64,000 bases of DNA from Mrakia gelida (taxonomy: Eukaryota > Basidiomycota > Tremellomycetes > Cystofilobasidiales > Mrakiaceae): positions 2,418,001 through 2,482,000 of the forward strand of contig BRON01000002.1 in NCBI GenBank assembly GCA_024345305.1. Direction: 5' to 3'. Shown one piece after another: positions 10,447 to 21,693 of this stretch (positions are counted from its first letter, which is position 1; each line of letters starts with the position of its first letter). The notes beneath the pieces are model-generated. The model was not told where the DNA came from. It was given only the letters and a program-made list of their open reading frames with translations, and ran no database searches. Position numbers and translations under genes: made by a program.

Positions 10447-12765
10447 ATGGCCGGACGTAACCCTCGCCACATCGGCTCCAGCTCGAGCCTTACGATCGTT
10501 ATCAAGCTTGGAACGTCCTCCATCATCGACGCCGACACCCACAAACCGCTCCTCTCGCTCCTCTCCTCCATCGTCGAGACCATCTGCAAACTCAGAGCGC
10601 TGGGACACAGAGTCGTCCTCGTCAGTTCAGGAGCCATCGGGGTGGGTATGAAGAGGATGGGAATGAGGGATAGAGGCAAAGGGCTGAGTGCAAAGCAGGT
10701 GAGTTCAAGAGAAAGCTCTTTTTGGAGGAAGGGAGGAGGAGAAGGAGGACAGGGTCCGAAGAAGCGAAGGAGCTGATCTTCGATGCTCTTTCTGGGACGA
10801 TAAGGCTCTTGCAGCTATAGGACAAGGGAGGTTGATAGCTCTGTGGGATAACCTGTTCAGTCAACTCGAGCAGCCTATCGCTCAGATCCTCTTGACCAGA
10901 GGAGACATCGCAGACGTGAGCTCTGTTCCCTTCTCTTTCCCCCTCCTTCATCAGCTCACACGACTTTTCTGGCACTCTTTCTCAGCGCACACGGTATCTC
11001 AACGCTGTCAACACCTTCACTGAGCTTCTTTCGATGGGTGTGGTCCCCATCGTCAACGAGAACGACACCGTTTCCGTTTCGGTGAGCTCTTCGTCTCCTT
11101 CCTTTCCCTTCCCCTTCTCTTGCCTTCCCTCCCACCTCCAGCAGCTGATCACCTCGCTCTCGTCTCATCAGGAAATCAAATTCGGAGACAACGATACTCT
11201 CTCTGCCATCGCGTCCAACATGGTTTGTCTATCTCTTCGCTCAAGAGCGCCTTTCTTCTTCGATCAGCCTCACCCTCAGCTGACTCGACCTCGCTCGCTC
11301 TCTTTGCTCGTTTCCTCACCAGGTTCACGCCGACTACCTCTTCCTCATGACCGACGTCGACTGTCTCTACACCGACAACCCTCGGAAGAACCCAGATGCG
11401 AAGCCCGTACGAGTCGTCGACGATATCGAGGCCATGCGACGGAGTGGTGCGCTTCGTCTCTTCTTTCCTCGTCTATTCTTTGCTCGTGTGAGCTTAGAAC
11501 TCTCCTTCCACGAAACCTCCAAGCTCATCAATCTTCCTTGTGTGCTTCGCTCGTCTTTCAGTGAGCACATCAACCCTCGGAACTTCGTTAGGAACGGGAG
11601 GAATGGAAACCAAAATCATCGCCGCCGAGCTCGCGACGGGAGCAGGAGTCACGACGGTCATTCTCAACTCGCTCAACATCGCCTCCATCTTCCCCATCAT
11701 CTCAGCGCCAGTCGAGGGACAGGTAGACGAGTCTTCTCTTCCTGAACACACCAGGTTTCTCTGCAAGGAGAACCCTCTCGGAGAGTGAGTCCTTTCTTCG
11801 TTCTCGTTTCCCTTCGCGTCCACTCGACCCTCGCTCACCCTGCTACCCTCCTCCTCTTCTTTCACCACAGCCGAAAATGGTGGATCCTCCACGGACTCCA
11901 CGCCGCCGGAGACGTCATCATCGACGAAGGAGCCTACCAAGCTCTGACCCGTCGCGACTCAGGAGGTCGCCTCCTCGCCGCTGGAGTCATCGCCGTCTCA
12001 GGATCCTTCGCCTCCCAGCAAGCCGTCCGAATCATCGTTCGTCGTCGTCGTCGTCGAGCTTCCCTCCCTCCCCTTCCATACGACCTCGCTCGATCCATCA
12101 CCGAAACCCTCTTCACCACCAACTCCAACTCCCACCCCAACCACCCCAACCACCTCGCGTCCTCCTCCTCATCCTCGGTCAACTCCTCCCCTACCACCTT
12201 CGCTCTTCGGGACCCTTACCCCAACCAACACCAACACACCTTACTTCACTCAACCTCAGCAGCGTCCGTTACAAGTTCAACGTACATCGAATCCCCCCTC
12301 CTTTCGGTCACAGCTCCAGCAACACCCAACATCCTCCCCTCCCTCAGCTTGTCGTCCTCGATAGCCTCGCTCGACCCGCTCTCGAGGTCGAACCCAGTCT
12401 CGCCGGCCCTGGCACCGATATCGGAAGGGGTTGGATCTGGTGGAAGGCAGGACCTAGGGGAGGGGAGGGAGGGGATCTCGTGGGATTGGGAGGAGGTTGA
12501 GGTGGGCAAAGGGCAGGCGAACTTCAATTCGAGTGAGATGGAGAGGGTGAAGGGGTTGAAGAGGTGCGTTGCGGCTCAGCTCGCGTCCTGAGATCTCTCT
12601 GGCGAGAACATAAAGGAACACAAATTGACCAACCCATCGTTTCTCGTTTGGTTTCGCGTCGTCGCCAGCTCCAAAATCGCTGAAATCCTAGGCTACTCGG
12701 ACTCGGAGTACGTGGTGGAGAGCATCACTCTCAGGGTTGTTACTGCTTCTTCGTCGGCTCAATAG
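10447..12765 (+). CDS. PRO1: Glutamate 5-kinase with PUA domain
   Basis: This enzyme phosphorylates L-glutamate with ATP, the first step of proline synthesis in the cytosol. The kinase domain shows [28 protein letters not shown], the acidic NENDTVS segment, [25 protein letters not shown] and [12 protein letters not shown]-terminal PUA domain follows ([18 protein letters not shown], then AVRII, and later [20 protein letters not shown] and [11 protein letters not shown]). Between the PUA strands lies about 150 residues of Ser/Pro/Thr-rich, probably disordered sequence beginning with a run of six arginines. The final intron (donor after LK at about 12565, acceptor at about 12670) joins the last PUA segment; without it the reading frame ends early. 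Proline feedback is expected from the family but cannot be judged here. Confidence 0.93.
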
Positions 12766-13110
12766 CGTAGAGCTTGGTTCGAGATACGATACACGCAGGG
12801 TTTTATAGGTCTAAAGATCCGAGAACGAGCAAGAACACAACGAGAACGAGAGCTGAGAACGAGAACGAAACGATAGATAGCCGAGATGAGATGTGTATAG
12901 ATAGGGTATGAGTACGAGAGATAGATAGATAGATAGATAGATATGGCCGAGAGGAGATGATAAATTAGAGAACAACGAATTGAGAGGAGAAGAAGTCCGA
13001 AACGAAACGAACGAAACCGAAAAACGAAGGACGCGTCGAGCCCCTCCCGCTCCCTCACTTCTCCTCCCTCCCACACTCGACTCAACCCTCAACGAAGTAC
13101 GAGGAACAGC
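12766..13110. other. Intergenic region between convergent genes
   Basis: This 3'-3' gap between PRO1 (+) and the arrestin gene (-) has no gene I can support. It carries a GATA tetranucleotide microsatellite (about six units) at 12919-12943 within purine-rich 3' flank sequence. Confidence 0.6.
12919..12943. repeat. (GATA)n microsatellite
   Basis: About six consecutive GATA units lie in the gap between PRO1 and the arrestin-like gene. A length-variable simple repeat is the simplest reading. Confidence 0.9.
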
Positions 13111-16100
13111 TCACTCCTTCCCCCCTCCCTGCTGCCCGCCCTGCTCCGCAACACTCAACCTCAACAACGGCGCCCTAAAGCTCACCGCACTCGGCGCTCT
13201 CCTCAACCCTCCTCCCTTCTGATTCACACTAGCGTTCCTCCCCGTCGCATCACTATCCACACTCATGCTACTAGCCATGCTCACTGCCGACCCTGTCCTC
13301 CTGTGCCCATCTCCTTCTCCTTCGTGTCCAGCGTCTCCCCACCCGTCGTGCGAGCTGATCTGCGAATACGCTCGAGCCGTCGTCGCTGAACGACGAAGCG
13401 CTCCTGAGGCAGGGGAGGTGAATTCTCGAAGGACGGAGTTGCGAGTTTCGAGTTGGTTGATCTTGTTGCGGACGGAGGGGAGGACGTTGCTGTTCGTAGT
13501 TGAAGTGGACGACGACGAGGAGGGTCGGTTGAGCGTTCGAGCGCGGGAGGGGAGGGCTGTGAAGTCGACGGAGTACGACCTGGGAGGGCCTTGCGATGAG
13601 GTGAGGGACGTAGGGGAGGTGGTGAAGGTTGAGGGATCGTCCTTAGAGGAAGAGATGATGTTCTTCGCGTGAGCGTGAAGCGCTTTGGGTGGGGACGAGC
13701 TTCCTCCTCCTCCTCCTCCGAAGACGAGGTTGCTGTGATGCGTGAGGATGGGGACCGAGTTCATTCTTGCCCTTGAGGGAAGAGGAGGGGTCGCGTCCGA
13801 GCTGGAGCCTGAGTCGCTTGATCCTCCGAGGCCAGGGAGTTGATGGATCTCAGGCGAGGGAGAAACGAGGGACATTCTCGTTGGGGAGATGGAGCGTTGG
13901 GTGTCGATGCTGTGGACTCGGGGACGAGCTGGGGATTTTGGTGGGGGCGGGGAGAAGGGGGATTTGGATCTCGCTGCTGTTGCGGAAGCGGAGGGCGACG
14001 AGAGACCTCCGACGGACGAGCTGGCTTTGTTGGCGGTGGGTGTGTAGCGTCCGAGCGTTGAGGAGAGGGAGGTTGGGAGAGGAGGCTTCTTCGGCGAGGA
14101 AAGGATGGATCGTACTGGTGAAGAAGGAGGAGTGGATCGAAGGGACGACGACGATTTCGAGGGTCGAATCCGAGCAGGGGACGCGCCTGTGACTTCCTTG
14201 GGTCGAACCTTGACTCGAACGGGCGAAGCCTGACTCGCGAAGGAGAAGGAAGACTTCTTGCCGAGGACTCGAGGGGCGCCGCTCGGAGAGGGAGGAGTAG
14301 GAGTGACGGAGCGGTTGTCGCTGGGGAGGGGGGCGGCAGCGGGAGGCGCGTCTTCCTCTTCCTCCTCCTCCTCTGCGATAACGATGGAAGGAGCGATGAC
14401 CGCACGAGCGACGATGGGCTGCTGAGGTTGAGCGGGAACCATACGAGGGGAGATTTGGCTGCTGGATTGGGAGGAGATGGAGTGTCGAGGGGATCGAGCG
14501 ACGGGGTGGAGGAGATCCGGGTGGATCGAGAGAGACGAGGTCGAGGGAGGTCGAGAGCTTGAGGCTCGTCGGTGAAGCTGCTCGACTTGCGGTTCGGTTG
14601 CCTCCGCGATGGATTCCGAGTGGTCGACCGACGAAGAGAGTCGTCGAAGGGGTTCCTCCGCCGCGAGAGGGGAGTGGTGCGACCTCGGAAGGGAGAGATG
14701 GGTCGAGGAGGCGAGCGACGAAGGACGAGGTTGATATCCACCCGATTCCACGCTCCCTTGTCGACCTGACCACGTAGACGAATCCGACGACGACGCGCTC
14801 CTCTCGAGCGGCACGGGCGATCCAGTCGACGACCGAGTGTGCGAGGCGACGATAGGGTGGGAAGAAGGAGCGAACGACCATCTCGAAGAAACGTTGAGGA
14901 TCTCGTCGTCCTCTGCCTCCTCCGCCTCGGAATCCGACTCGATCATCAACGTCCTCATCGCCTCTCCGATCCCCGAGCTATCGTCTCCATCGAGGATCTC
15001 CTGGGAGTTCGGCCTAGGTGGTTCTCCACCAACGTCGATCCCAGCCTCGTCGTCGAACTGGAAGGGAGCGAGTGAAGAAGACGCGTCCCCGATGGATTGT
15101 CGATCGTCTCCGTAGAGGTCCTCCTCTCCTTCGTCTTCGTCCGTCTGGAGGGAAGAGCCGTGGTAGGCATCGTTGACGTCTTCTCCTTCGTCCGACTCGT
15201 GTTCTCCATCGTCGTCCTCGGCTGCCGCTTCGATGGTCGTCTTGAGGAAAGCCATGGAAACTCGGTGGGCGAGCAGTCCCTTCGAATCGTCCGATTCCGG
15301 ATCCTCCTTCTCTGGTCGTCGAACGGCTGAGACGGCAGCCTCGAGTCCTCTCTTCCCTGCTGAAGCGATGGACTGAGCTCGGATCGATCCCGTGGACTTT
15401 GACTTCTTGATTCGTTCCTGCATGCTCGTCGGCTTGGACTCTGGCGTTTCCGAGCTGGCGTCGTCGTACTTGGAGGAGACCGACTCGGGGTGGGAGCTAA
15501 GGGTAGGGAGGCTGGAGTTGTGGACGGGGTTGGACTCGGAGCTGGCGTGGTAGATGGGGACGGGAGCTTGAAGGGTGGAGTTCCGGACGGAGGACGGTCG
15601 CGAAGGGCAAGGAGGAGGATTGATGGAGATGAAGTTGATGATCCGAAGAGGGAGTTCGGCGTGAAGAGTTCCGTTGGCGGTGACTCGAATGAAGTAGTTG
15701 ACTTCGAGGAGACGTCCTCGAGGGATGGAGAGAGCGTCGGGCTGCAGGAGGAAGCGAATTCGAGTCAGCGAAGGACGAGACGCGTCGAAACGAGACGGAT
15801 GTTCGAAACTCACAGGAATCTGAATCCCACAACCCCACGACCCACTCCTCTTCGGCTCGCAACCCTTCCACCATCCCTTCCCAGTAATGAACCCTCTTCC
15901 TCCGTTCTGACCTGCCTCGAGGAACGTCTCAGAGATCTTCTTCCTCCTCGACGCCGTCTGAACAGCGTCGGTGTCCGCGTCCGCTCCGATGCACGAGCCC
16001 ATGTTGAGGTGAGGGACGGGGTGGTAGAAAGTGGTGGTCTGGTAGAGGACGATATCGAGTCTGTTGATCTGCGAGGGCGAAGTGGAGGCGAAGGAACAAG

Positions 16101-18030
16101 GGAAGTCAGCTCGACGCGCGACGACTCGTCTCCTCGCTCCCTTCTTCCACGCATCCCAAGAAAGAAATCGCAGTATTTACCTTCTTCCCCCCCTCATTCC
16201 TAATCCCAACATCTAACCAACACTGCTGTCCCGCAACCCAAACCCCTCTCGCACTCTTCACCTTCAACTCCACCTTCCCCTTCTCTCCCCACCCCCATAC
16301 ACCACCCGTCTTCTTCTCCCTCTCCACCTCCAGCGGACTCTCAAAGTTCCTCAGCACCCGATCCACGTCGAGGAAGGGGTAGATCGTCACATGCCTGTAG
16401 AAGTGAGCGATGGATTTCTTGCCGGTGGTGGGGAAGAAGAGCTTGAGGGACGCGATGAGGATATACTTGATGGACCCCTGCGAAGAACGGAAGGGCCCTC
16501 GAGGGAAGTTGGTGATGGGTAAAGGGAGGAAGAAGGGGACGTCGTGCGAGCCGGAGTTGGCTAGGCGGAAGTCGGGTGTGGTTGAGGAGGGGTTGGAGGG
16601 GGAGGAAGGAGAGGCGTCGAAGAGGGAGGAACGGTGGTTTGTGTTGGGTTGGAAGAGAGGGAGCGTGTGAGAGTGGTGGTAGAAGATGTGGCGGGAGTTG
16701 TGGGAGGGGAGGTCTACGGGTACGACGGGTGGAGAACAAGTGAGTTTCGAGCGTTCAGGAAGAAGAATTGAAGCAGGAAAAAGCTCACCTTCGAACCCGA
16801 CCACTCTGACCTTCCCCCCTCCGACCCACACGTCCCCTTCCTTCTTGTTCCACTCCCGCACCTTGACCTCCATTCTCCCCTTGACCTCTCCTCCTTCGAC
16901 CATCACGTCCCTCTCGAGCATCACACTGAACGAAACCCAACCCCCAAAAAACGAGCGAGAGAGAGTCAGCACTCCGTTCGTTCGTTCAGCCCTCGTCCGT
17001 CGGTGGACGATCATCCAACTCACTCAATCTCTACCCTCGCCTTCCTCCTTCCCGCCTCAAGCCTCACATCCTCCTCCCCCTTCCCATTCGCGCCTCCCAC
17101 GACCTTCCTCCCATCCTGCCCCTTCCCTAGAATCCTATTCAGCTCCTTCCCGTTCCTTACGGGTCCTACTCCATGCGAAAGCAAGGTGCCAGCCCGCTCG
17201 AGTCCTCCCATGCTCATCGACCGTTGCCGTCCTCCTCCTTCGCTTTGAGAACGAGTGGCGAAGCTGGGTCGCTGCTGATGGTGATGGTGAGAGGAGGGCC
17301 CTGCTGGAGTGAAGGGTGTTTGAGGAGAGTGGGTGATAGGGGAACCTGGAGCGAGGGTGTGACCGAGGGGAGTGAAGGAGAGGTGCTGGGAGCCTTGAGC
17401 GGAGGGTTGCAAGGCGGGATGGGAAGGAGCGAGGTAGGGTTGATGGGAGGAGAGTTGACGCAGTTGTTGAGCTTGGTTAAGAGGGTAAGGGTGTTGGAAC
17501 GAAGGTCGGTGCGTCTGAGGAGACGACGAGGAAGAAGAGGGAGGGAGGGGAGCGTTCCAGGAGGGAGGTTGGAAGGAGGAAGGGGAGGACGAAGACTGTT
17601 GTTGTTGAGCTCCTCCTCCTCCTGCCTTGTTCGGTCCTTGGGGGACTACGACAGGGAGGTAGTGATCGCTGATCTGACTCAGTCCTCGCTTGTGAGAGTA
17701 GTAGTTTTGGGATTGGGAAGGGTGTAAGGAATCTTCGTCTTCGTCCGAGTAAGGCTCGTAGGAAGAACCTCCATGTTGATCGACCTCGAGGAACGTCCCT
17801 CCGAGAGCTTCCCCTGCTGATTGAGAACGACGGAGGAGTTTAGCGTGAGGGTTCTCGGGCATGGCTGTAGCCATCGAACGAGAGGAGGTGGAAGAGGAGG
17901 AGGAGAGGAAGGGGAGAAGGGTGAGAGAGAAGGAAGGAGTTGGAGGATCAGAGGGGGAGAAGAGAGAAAGGTTCAGCCCTCCTCCTCCCGAGCTTGTTTC
18001 GAAGGCCGCAGGGTAGTCGATCTGGCCCAT
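13111..18030 (-). CDS. Alpha-arrestin-like protein with long disordered tails
   Basis: The N-terminal third (from 18030 down to about 17030) is low-complexity, rich in Ser, Pro, Gln and His (MGQIDYPAAFE start; QQQQ and HHHH runs). The arrestin N lobe follows (VMLERDVMVEGGEV, WNKKEGDVWVGGGKVRV, HHSHTLPLF, PFFLPLPITNFPRGPF, GSIKYILIA). The arrestin C lobe has VELKVKSARGVWVAGQQCWLDV, NRLDIVLYQTTTFY and YFIRVTANGTLHAELPL. A Ser/Pro-rich and acidic tail of about 700 residues ends at 13111. Alpha-arrestins are adaptors that bring Rsp5/NEDD4-type ubiquitin ligases to membrane transporters. I see no PPxY ligase-binding motif, so the adaptor role is inferred from fold only. The start at 18030 is uncertain; a second in-frame ATG lies at 17874. 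A 71-nt intron interrupts the C lobe after GIQIP. Confidence 0.8.
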
Positions 18031-18639
18031 CCTCTCTCGTCGCTGGTATAGACAAGAAGAGAGCAACTTTCGAGGAGGAGTAGTGCGAGCGATCATTCTC
18101 TTTTCCCAACCAGCCTTCTCTCGTCGCGTGGAGGACTCGGTGGGCTGGGTGAGAACGAAACAAAAGAAAGGAGGGAGGGCTGAAAGAGAAATCAACTTGG
18201 GATCGACGCGACTTGCTCAACCGCGGTTTTGGGGAGGCTCCTGTCCTTAGCACGGCCTTGAGACCTGACAGAGAGAGCGTTTGAAGACTCTCTATACGAG
18301 GGCGAGAGGTGAAGAGCTCGAGAACGAACGAAAAATGCAAGAAAAACGAGCGAAAAAGCGGAAGGTCGAACGCGAACTTCAGCCCTCGTTCCCTCTCTTC
18401 TCTCTGCACTCCCTCCTGCCCTCGCATCCCTACGGATCTCACCTTCTTCCAGAATTCTCTAATCTCATCCCTCTACCCTCTTGGGCAATTTTCCAGAAAG
18501 TCTTCCCTCGACAAAATCCCAAGAAAGCGTGACGTCAACAAACCGCAGGCGTCTCGAGCTTCGCCCAGCTCACCTGCCCTCCTCCCCTCTTCCTCTTCTT
18601 CTCCCTCCACCTACATCTCTCTCTTAGACTCTCGAAACT
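18031..18639. promoter_or_regulatory. Divergent promoter region, arrestin-like gene / first zinc-ribbon gene
   Basis: The 609-nt gap lies between two start codons on opposite strands. A perfect CRE octamer, TGACGTCA, sits at 18530-18537, about 103 nt upstream of the zinc-ribbon ATG. Such sites bind ATF/CREB-type bZIP factors in fungi. No other gene is apparent here. Confidence 0.5.
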
Positions 18640-19814
18640 ATGGGTGAGTCCGCCCTTGTATTGGCCTTACTCCCTCATGGTAGCGCTGACCACTTACTTG
18701 ATTCCCTCTACGATCAGCTTGCATCCCCATCCTCAGTTCGTCCGGATTCGAGCTCACACCCTTCCTGCCTCCCTCCTCCTTCCTTCCCTGCCCTGCCCTC
18801 GCGTCCGCCTCCTCCAGCGCTGACCTGACCACCTCTTCATTCTCGTCCCTTAGTCGGCTGCTCAACAAGAGTACGTACCCTCCTGCTTTTCTTCTCCTCT
18901 TCGTTCGAGGCAAGAGAGGAGGGAAACGGACAACCTCGCTCGCCAAGCAGAGGGGTCGGACTCAAGCTCACCCTTTCCCTCTCTCCCTCCTCGCTGCCTC
19001 TAGATCACCTCCGAAGACGGAGACAACCCACCTAGGATCTGCGCGAAGTGTAACAATGGTGCGTCGAATGCTCCGTCGATGTTTTGGGGGAAGGAAGGGA
19101 GAGGAGGGTGGTTGAGCTCGGCTCATGCTCGAACCTGACCCTCTTTCGTTTGGTTTCGTTTCGTTCAGCTTCTGTGACGAAGGCGAAGGTTCGTAGCACC
19201 CCTTCCTCTCTAGACTCAAGAGGCTGAAGACTGACATCTCGTTCGTCCTGCGTTTGCGTGATCCAGAGTCGAACATGGTGAGCTAGCTGAGCTGGAGAGA
19301 GGTCCAAGAAGGAGTTGGAAGTCGAGCTAATGATTCCCGCCTCCTCTCCTCTTCGACGTTCGTTCACAGGTTCGAGGCTTTCTGGTGAGCTTCAATCCTC
19401 CCTAACCATCTCGATAAGACACTCAAGCTGATAATTTTGCTTGTTTTTTCGTTCCCAGCATCCCCCTCTTCCCTTTCACGAACAAGGTCAGTTCAACGCG
19501 TCCCTCCTCCCTCCCTTCCCTTCCTGACCCCCAAACCCTCCTCACGTCCACAGAAAATATACCGCTGCTCCATCTGCGGTTGGGAGATCAAGCAGGACGC
19601 AGGATTCGAGCCTCCAGTGGCAGGTCATCAAGGGTTCGTTGGGTGCGTCCGCTCTCCGTCCACTCCCTTCGTTTCGTTCTTCGAGGCGCGTCTCTGATCA
19701 ACTCTCCTCTTTGCTCGCACATCTCGACTTCGCAGCCACCATCAACAACAACAAGGCTACCCACCTCAAGGCTACGTTCCCAACACCCAGATGCAGAAAC
19801 CGCCTGGGAGATAA
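18640..19814 (+). CDS. Small zinc-ribbon protein, tandem paralogue 1
   Basis: Ten exons (18640-18643, 18718-18735, 18854-18870, 19004-19058, 19169-19188, 19267-19277, 19370-19384, 19459-19486, 19554-19633, 19736-19814) total 327 nt and encode 108 residues. The product starts MACIPILIGCSTR. It has a CAKC knuckle followed by SVTKAK, SRTWFEAFCIPLFPFTNK, and a second knuckle YRCSICGWEIKQDAG. This spacing of two CxxC pairs around a hydrophobic I-P-L-F-P-F segment matches the fungal zinc-ribbon family found in many ascomycetes and basidiomycetes, whose function is unknown to me. The tail is Gln/Gly/Tyr/Pro-rich (HHQQQQGYPPQGYVP). Two neighbours downstream have the same layout and the same 11-nt and 15-nt exons, so all three arose by tandem duplication. 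Exon edges are well supported because frame and splice signals agree in all copies. Confidence 0.85.
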
Positions 19815-20176
19815 ACGCGTTTCGACTCGGACCCTCCCCTCCCTTCCTCTTTTTACGACAACGACTTGCCCTTGATACGATGCCCATTCACACTGCCCAA
19901 CCTCGCTCTTTCACCCCTTCTCTAAGCTTCCCTTTCCACGATCTTCAGCAACAACATCAACCTCGCTCGAATCAAGTCGGTGCTCGGGTCGGTAGTCGGC
20001 AAGACGAAGACGAACGCGTCCAGGAATGAGGGGGCCTCGCCCGGGGGAGAAACAGACAGGAACGAAAGCTGTACATGGGAGCGAGGGTTTCGTTCTTGGC
20101 TCCTTCCGACTACTCTCGAGTTGTTCGTTAACCACGACCATCACCAACAACACCTCCGAATCGAAACGAAACAAGA
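19815..20176. other. Intergenic region between zinc-ribbon paralogues 1 and 2
   Basis: This contains the 3' flank of paralogue 1 and the leader or promoter of paralogue 2. No further coding exon with family motifs was found. Confidence 0.5.
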
Positions 20177-21416
20177 ATGGGAGACGTTGGTGAGTTGAAT
20201 GGAGGAGACGAACGAACGACCTGATGAGTGCTGATCTTTCTTTCCTTTCTTTTCTCTTGTTTGGTGGGTGGTCGCTGTGCTGTGTTCTGCAGCCCCACCT
20301 AACTGCCCACTCATCAGTCCGTCCGTCCTCCTCGAGCTCACACCTGTTCTTCGAGCTCGAACTCCGAGCTCGTCCTTACTCGCGCATCTCTGCGCCCTCG
20401 TATTGCTGACGTTCCTCTGGCCTTGCTTGCTCCCTCGCCATCAAACAGTCGGATGCTCGATGAGAGTGCGTTCACCTACCCCACCTTCTTACTTTGGCAG
20501 CGCCGTCGGCGTTGGCAGGCAGATGGGGGAGAAGCGAGGGAGCTCGAACTCGAACTCGACCTCGTCCGGCGTTGCTTTCAGCCCACCACCTCCTAGCGGA
20601 ACGAGCTGACCTTGCATCTTCTTTGTTTCAACATTCAGTACACCGAAGACGAGAACGATCATCGCCCTAGGATCTGCTCGCAGTGCAAGTATGGTGAGTC
20701 GAGCGCTGAGACGATGGCGGGAGCGAGCGAGGGAGGGAAAGAGTTCGAGCTCACCTTTGCTTTTGATTTCGTTTCGACAGCGCTGGTGACGAAGGTTACG
20801 GTCTGTGCTCAACTTCCACTTCGCTTCAAACCTTTGTGGAAGGCAGGCACTGATCAAGCTTGCGTGTTTGTTCTGATTTCGTAGAGTCAGAGATGGTGAG
20901 TCAAGCGTCGAGCGAGAAGGAGCGAGAAGTTGAGCTCGAACTGACAGGTCTTTCGTCTGCGTTTCTCTTGCAGGTTCGAAGGGTGCTGGTGAGCCGCGTC
21001 TCTGACCTTTTGACGGGGCTGAGAGACGAAAATCTGACGTCTCCGCTCGTTCCTCAGCATCCAACTCTTCCCTCTATCGAGCAAGGTTCGTTTTCGCGGT
21101 TCCGTCGACGCGTCTTTCCCCTCGCTCTTTTTCCCTCGACTGACCTTTTCTTCGCCCTTGTTTTCTCGCGAATTCACAGAAAGTCTACCGATGCTCGCGA
21201 TGTCGATGGGAGATCTCGCAAGACGACGCGTTCGAGCCCCCCGTGGCGGATCATCCTGGGTTCGTTCTCTTTTCGCTTCCGTTCTTCGCTTCGCTCGCCC
21301 TCGTTTCGAAGCTGACACTAGACCCCGGACGTTGCACTCACAGCGAACACCCCGAGTACCTGCCCAACAAGATGCTCAAGCCTGGGGAGTACGTTGCGCC
21401 GCTCGCGATCGTTTGA
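20177..21416 (+). CDS. Small zinc-ribbon protein, tandem paralogue 2
   Basis: The spliced product has about 109 residues and starts MGDVAPPNCPLIIGCSMR. It repeats the paralogue layout: a CSQC knuckle, LVTK, SQRWFEGCCIQLFPLSSK, KVYRCSRCRWEISQDDAFEPP, then a tail ending APLAIV. The 17-nt exon encoding IGCSMR, the 11-nt exon (20885-20895) and the 15-nt exon (20974-20988) match those of the upstream copy in size and phase. Its first exon is 13 nt rather than 4 nt, and the start is the least certain part. Both CxxC pairs are intact, so metal binding is expected. The middle segment is more diverged than in paralogue 1, and the tail is not Gln-rich. Function is unknown. Confidence 0.8.
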
Positions 21417-21693
21417 GGATCGAACTCGTTTTTGCTTTCTTCTTTCTATTCACGAGCTTTTGACACGATTAAGCGACGTCGAGGGCAAAGCTGAGTGCAC
21501 CTTATCTAAGCGAGAGGTCGAGGTACCGAAGGAAGGAAGCGACGAGTGAGCCTGTGGGAGAGCCGACGAGGGAGCCGACGGGACGGATTTGGACGCGTTG
21601 GATGGGTTCGACTTGAGCTCGCTCGCTTCCTCCCTTTCCTCTTCACTTCCACCCATCATCAACACATACTCGTACATTCCAACTTCGTTTGCG

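Noticed and set aside
12919..12943. GATA repeat as a GATA-factor binding array
   Set aside because: It lies between two convergent 3' ends and is a pure tetranucleotide run; a microsatellite is simpler.
13761..14881. Long Arg/Pro-rich open frames on minus inside the arrestin-like gene
   Set aside because: They overlap the Ser/Pro-rich tail in other frames and have no splice-consistent extension or family motif.
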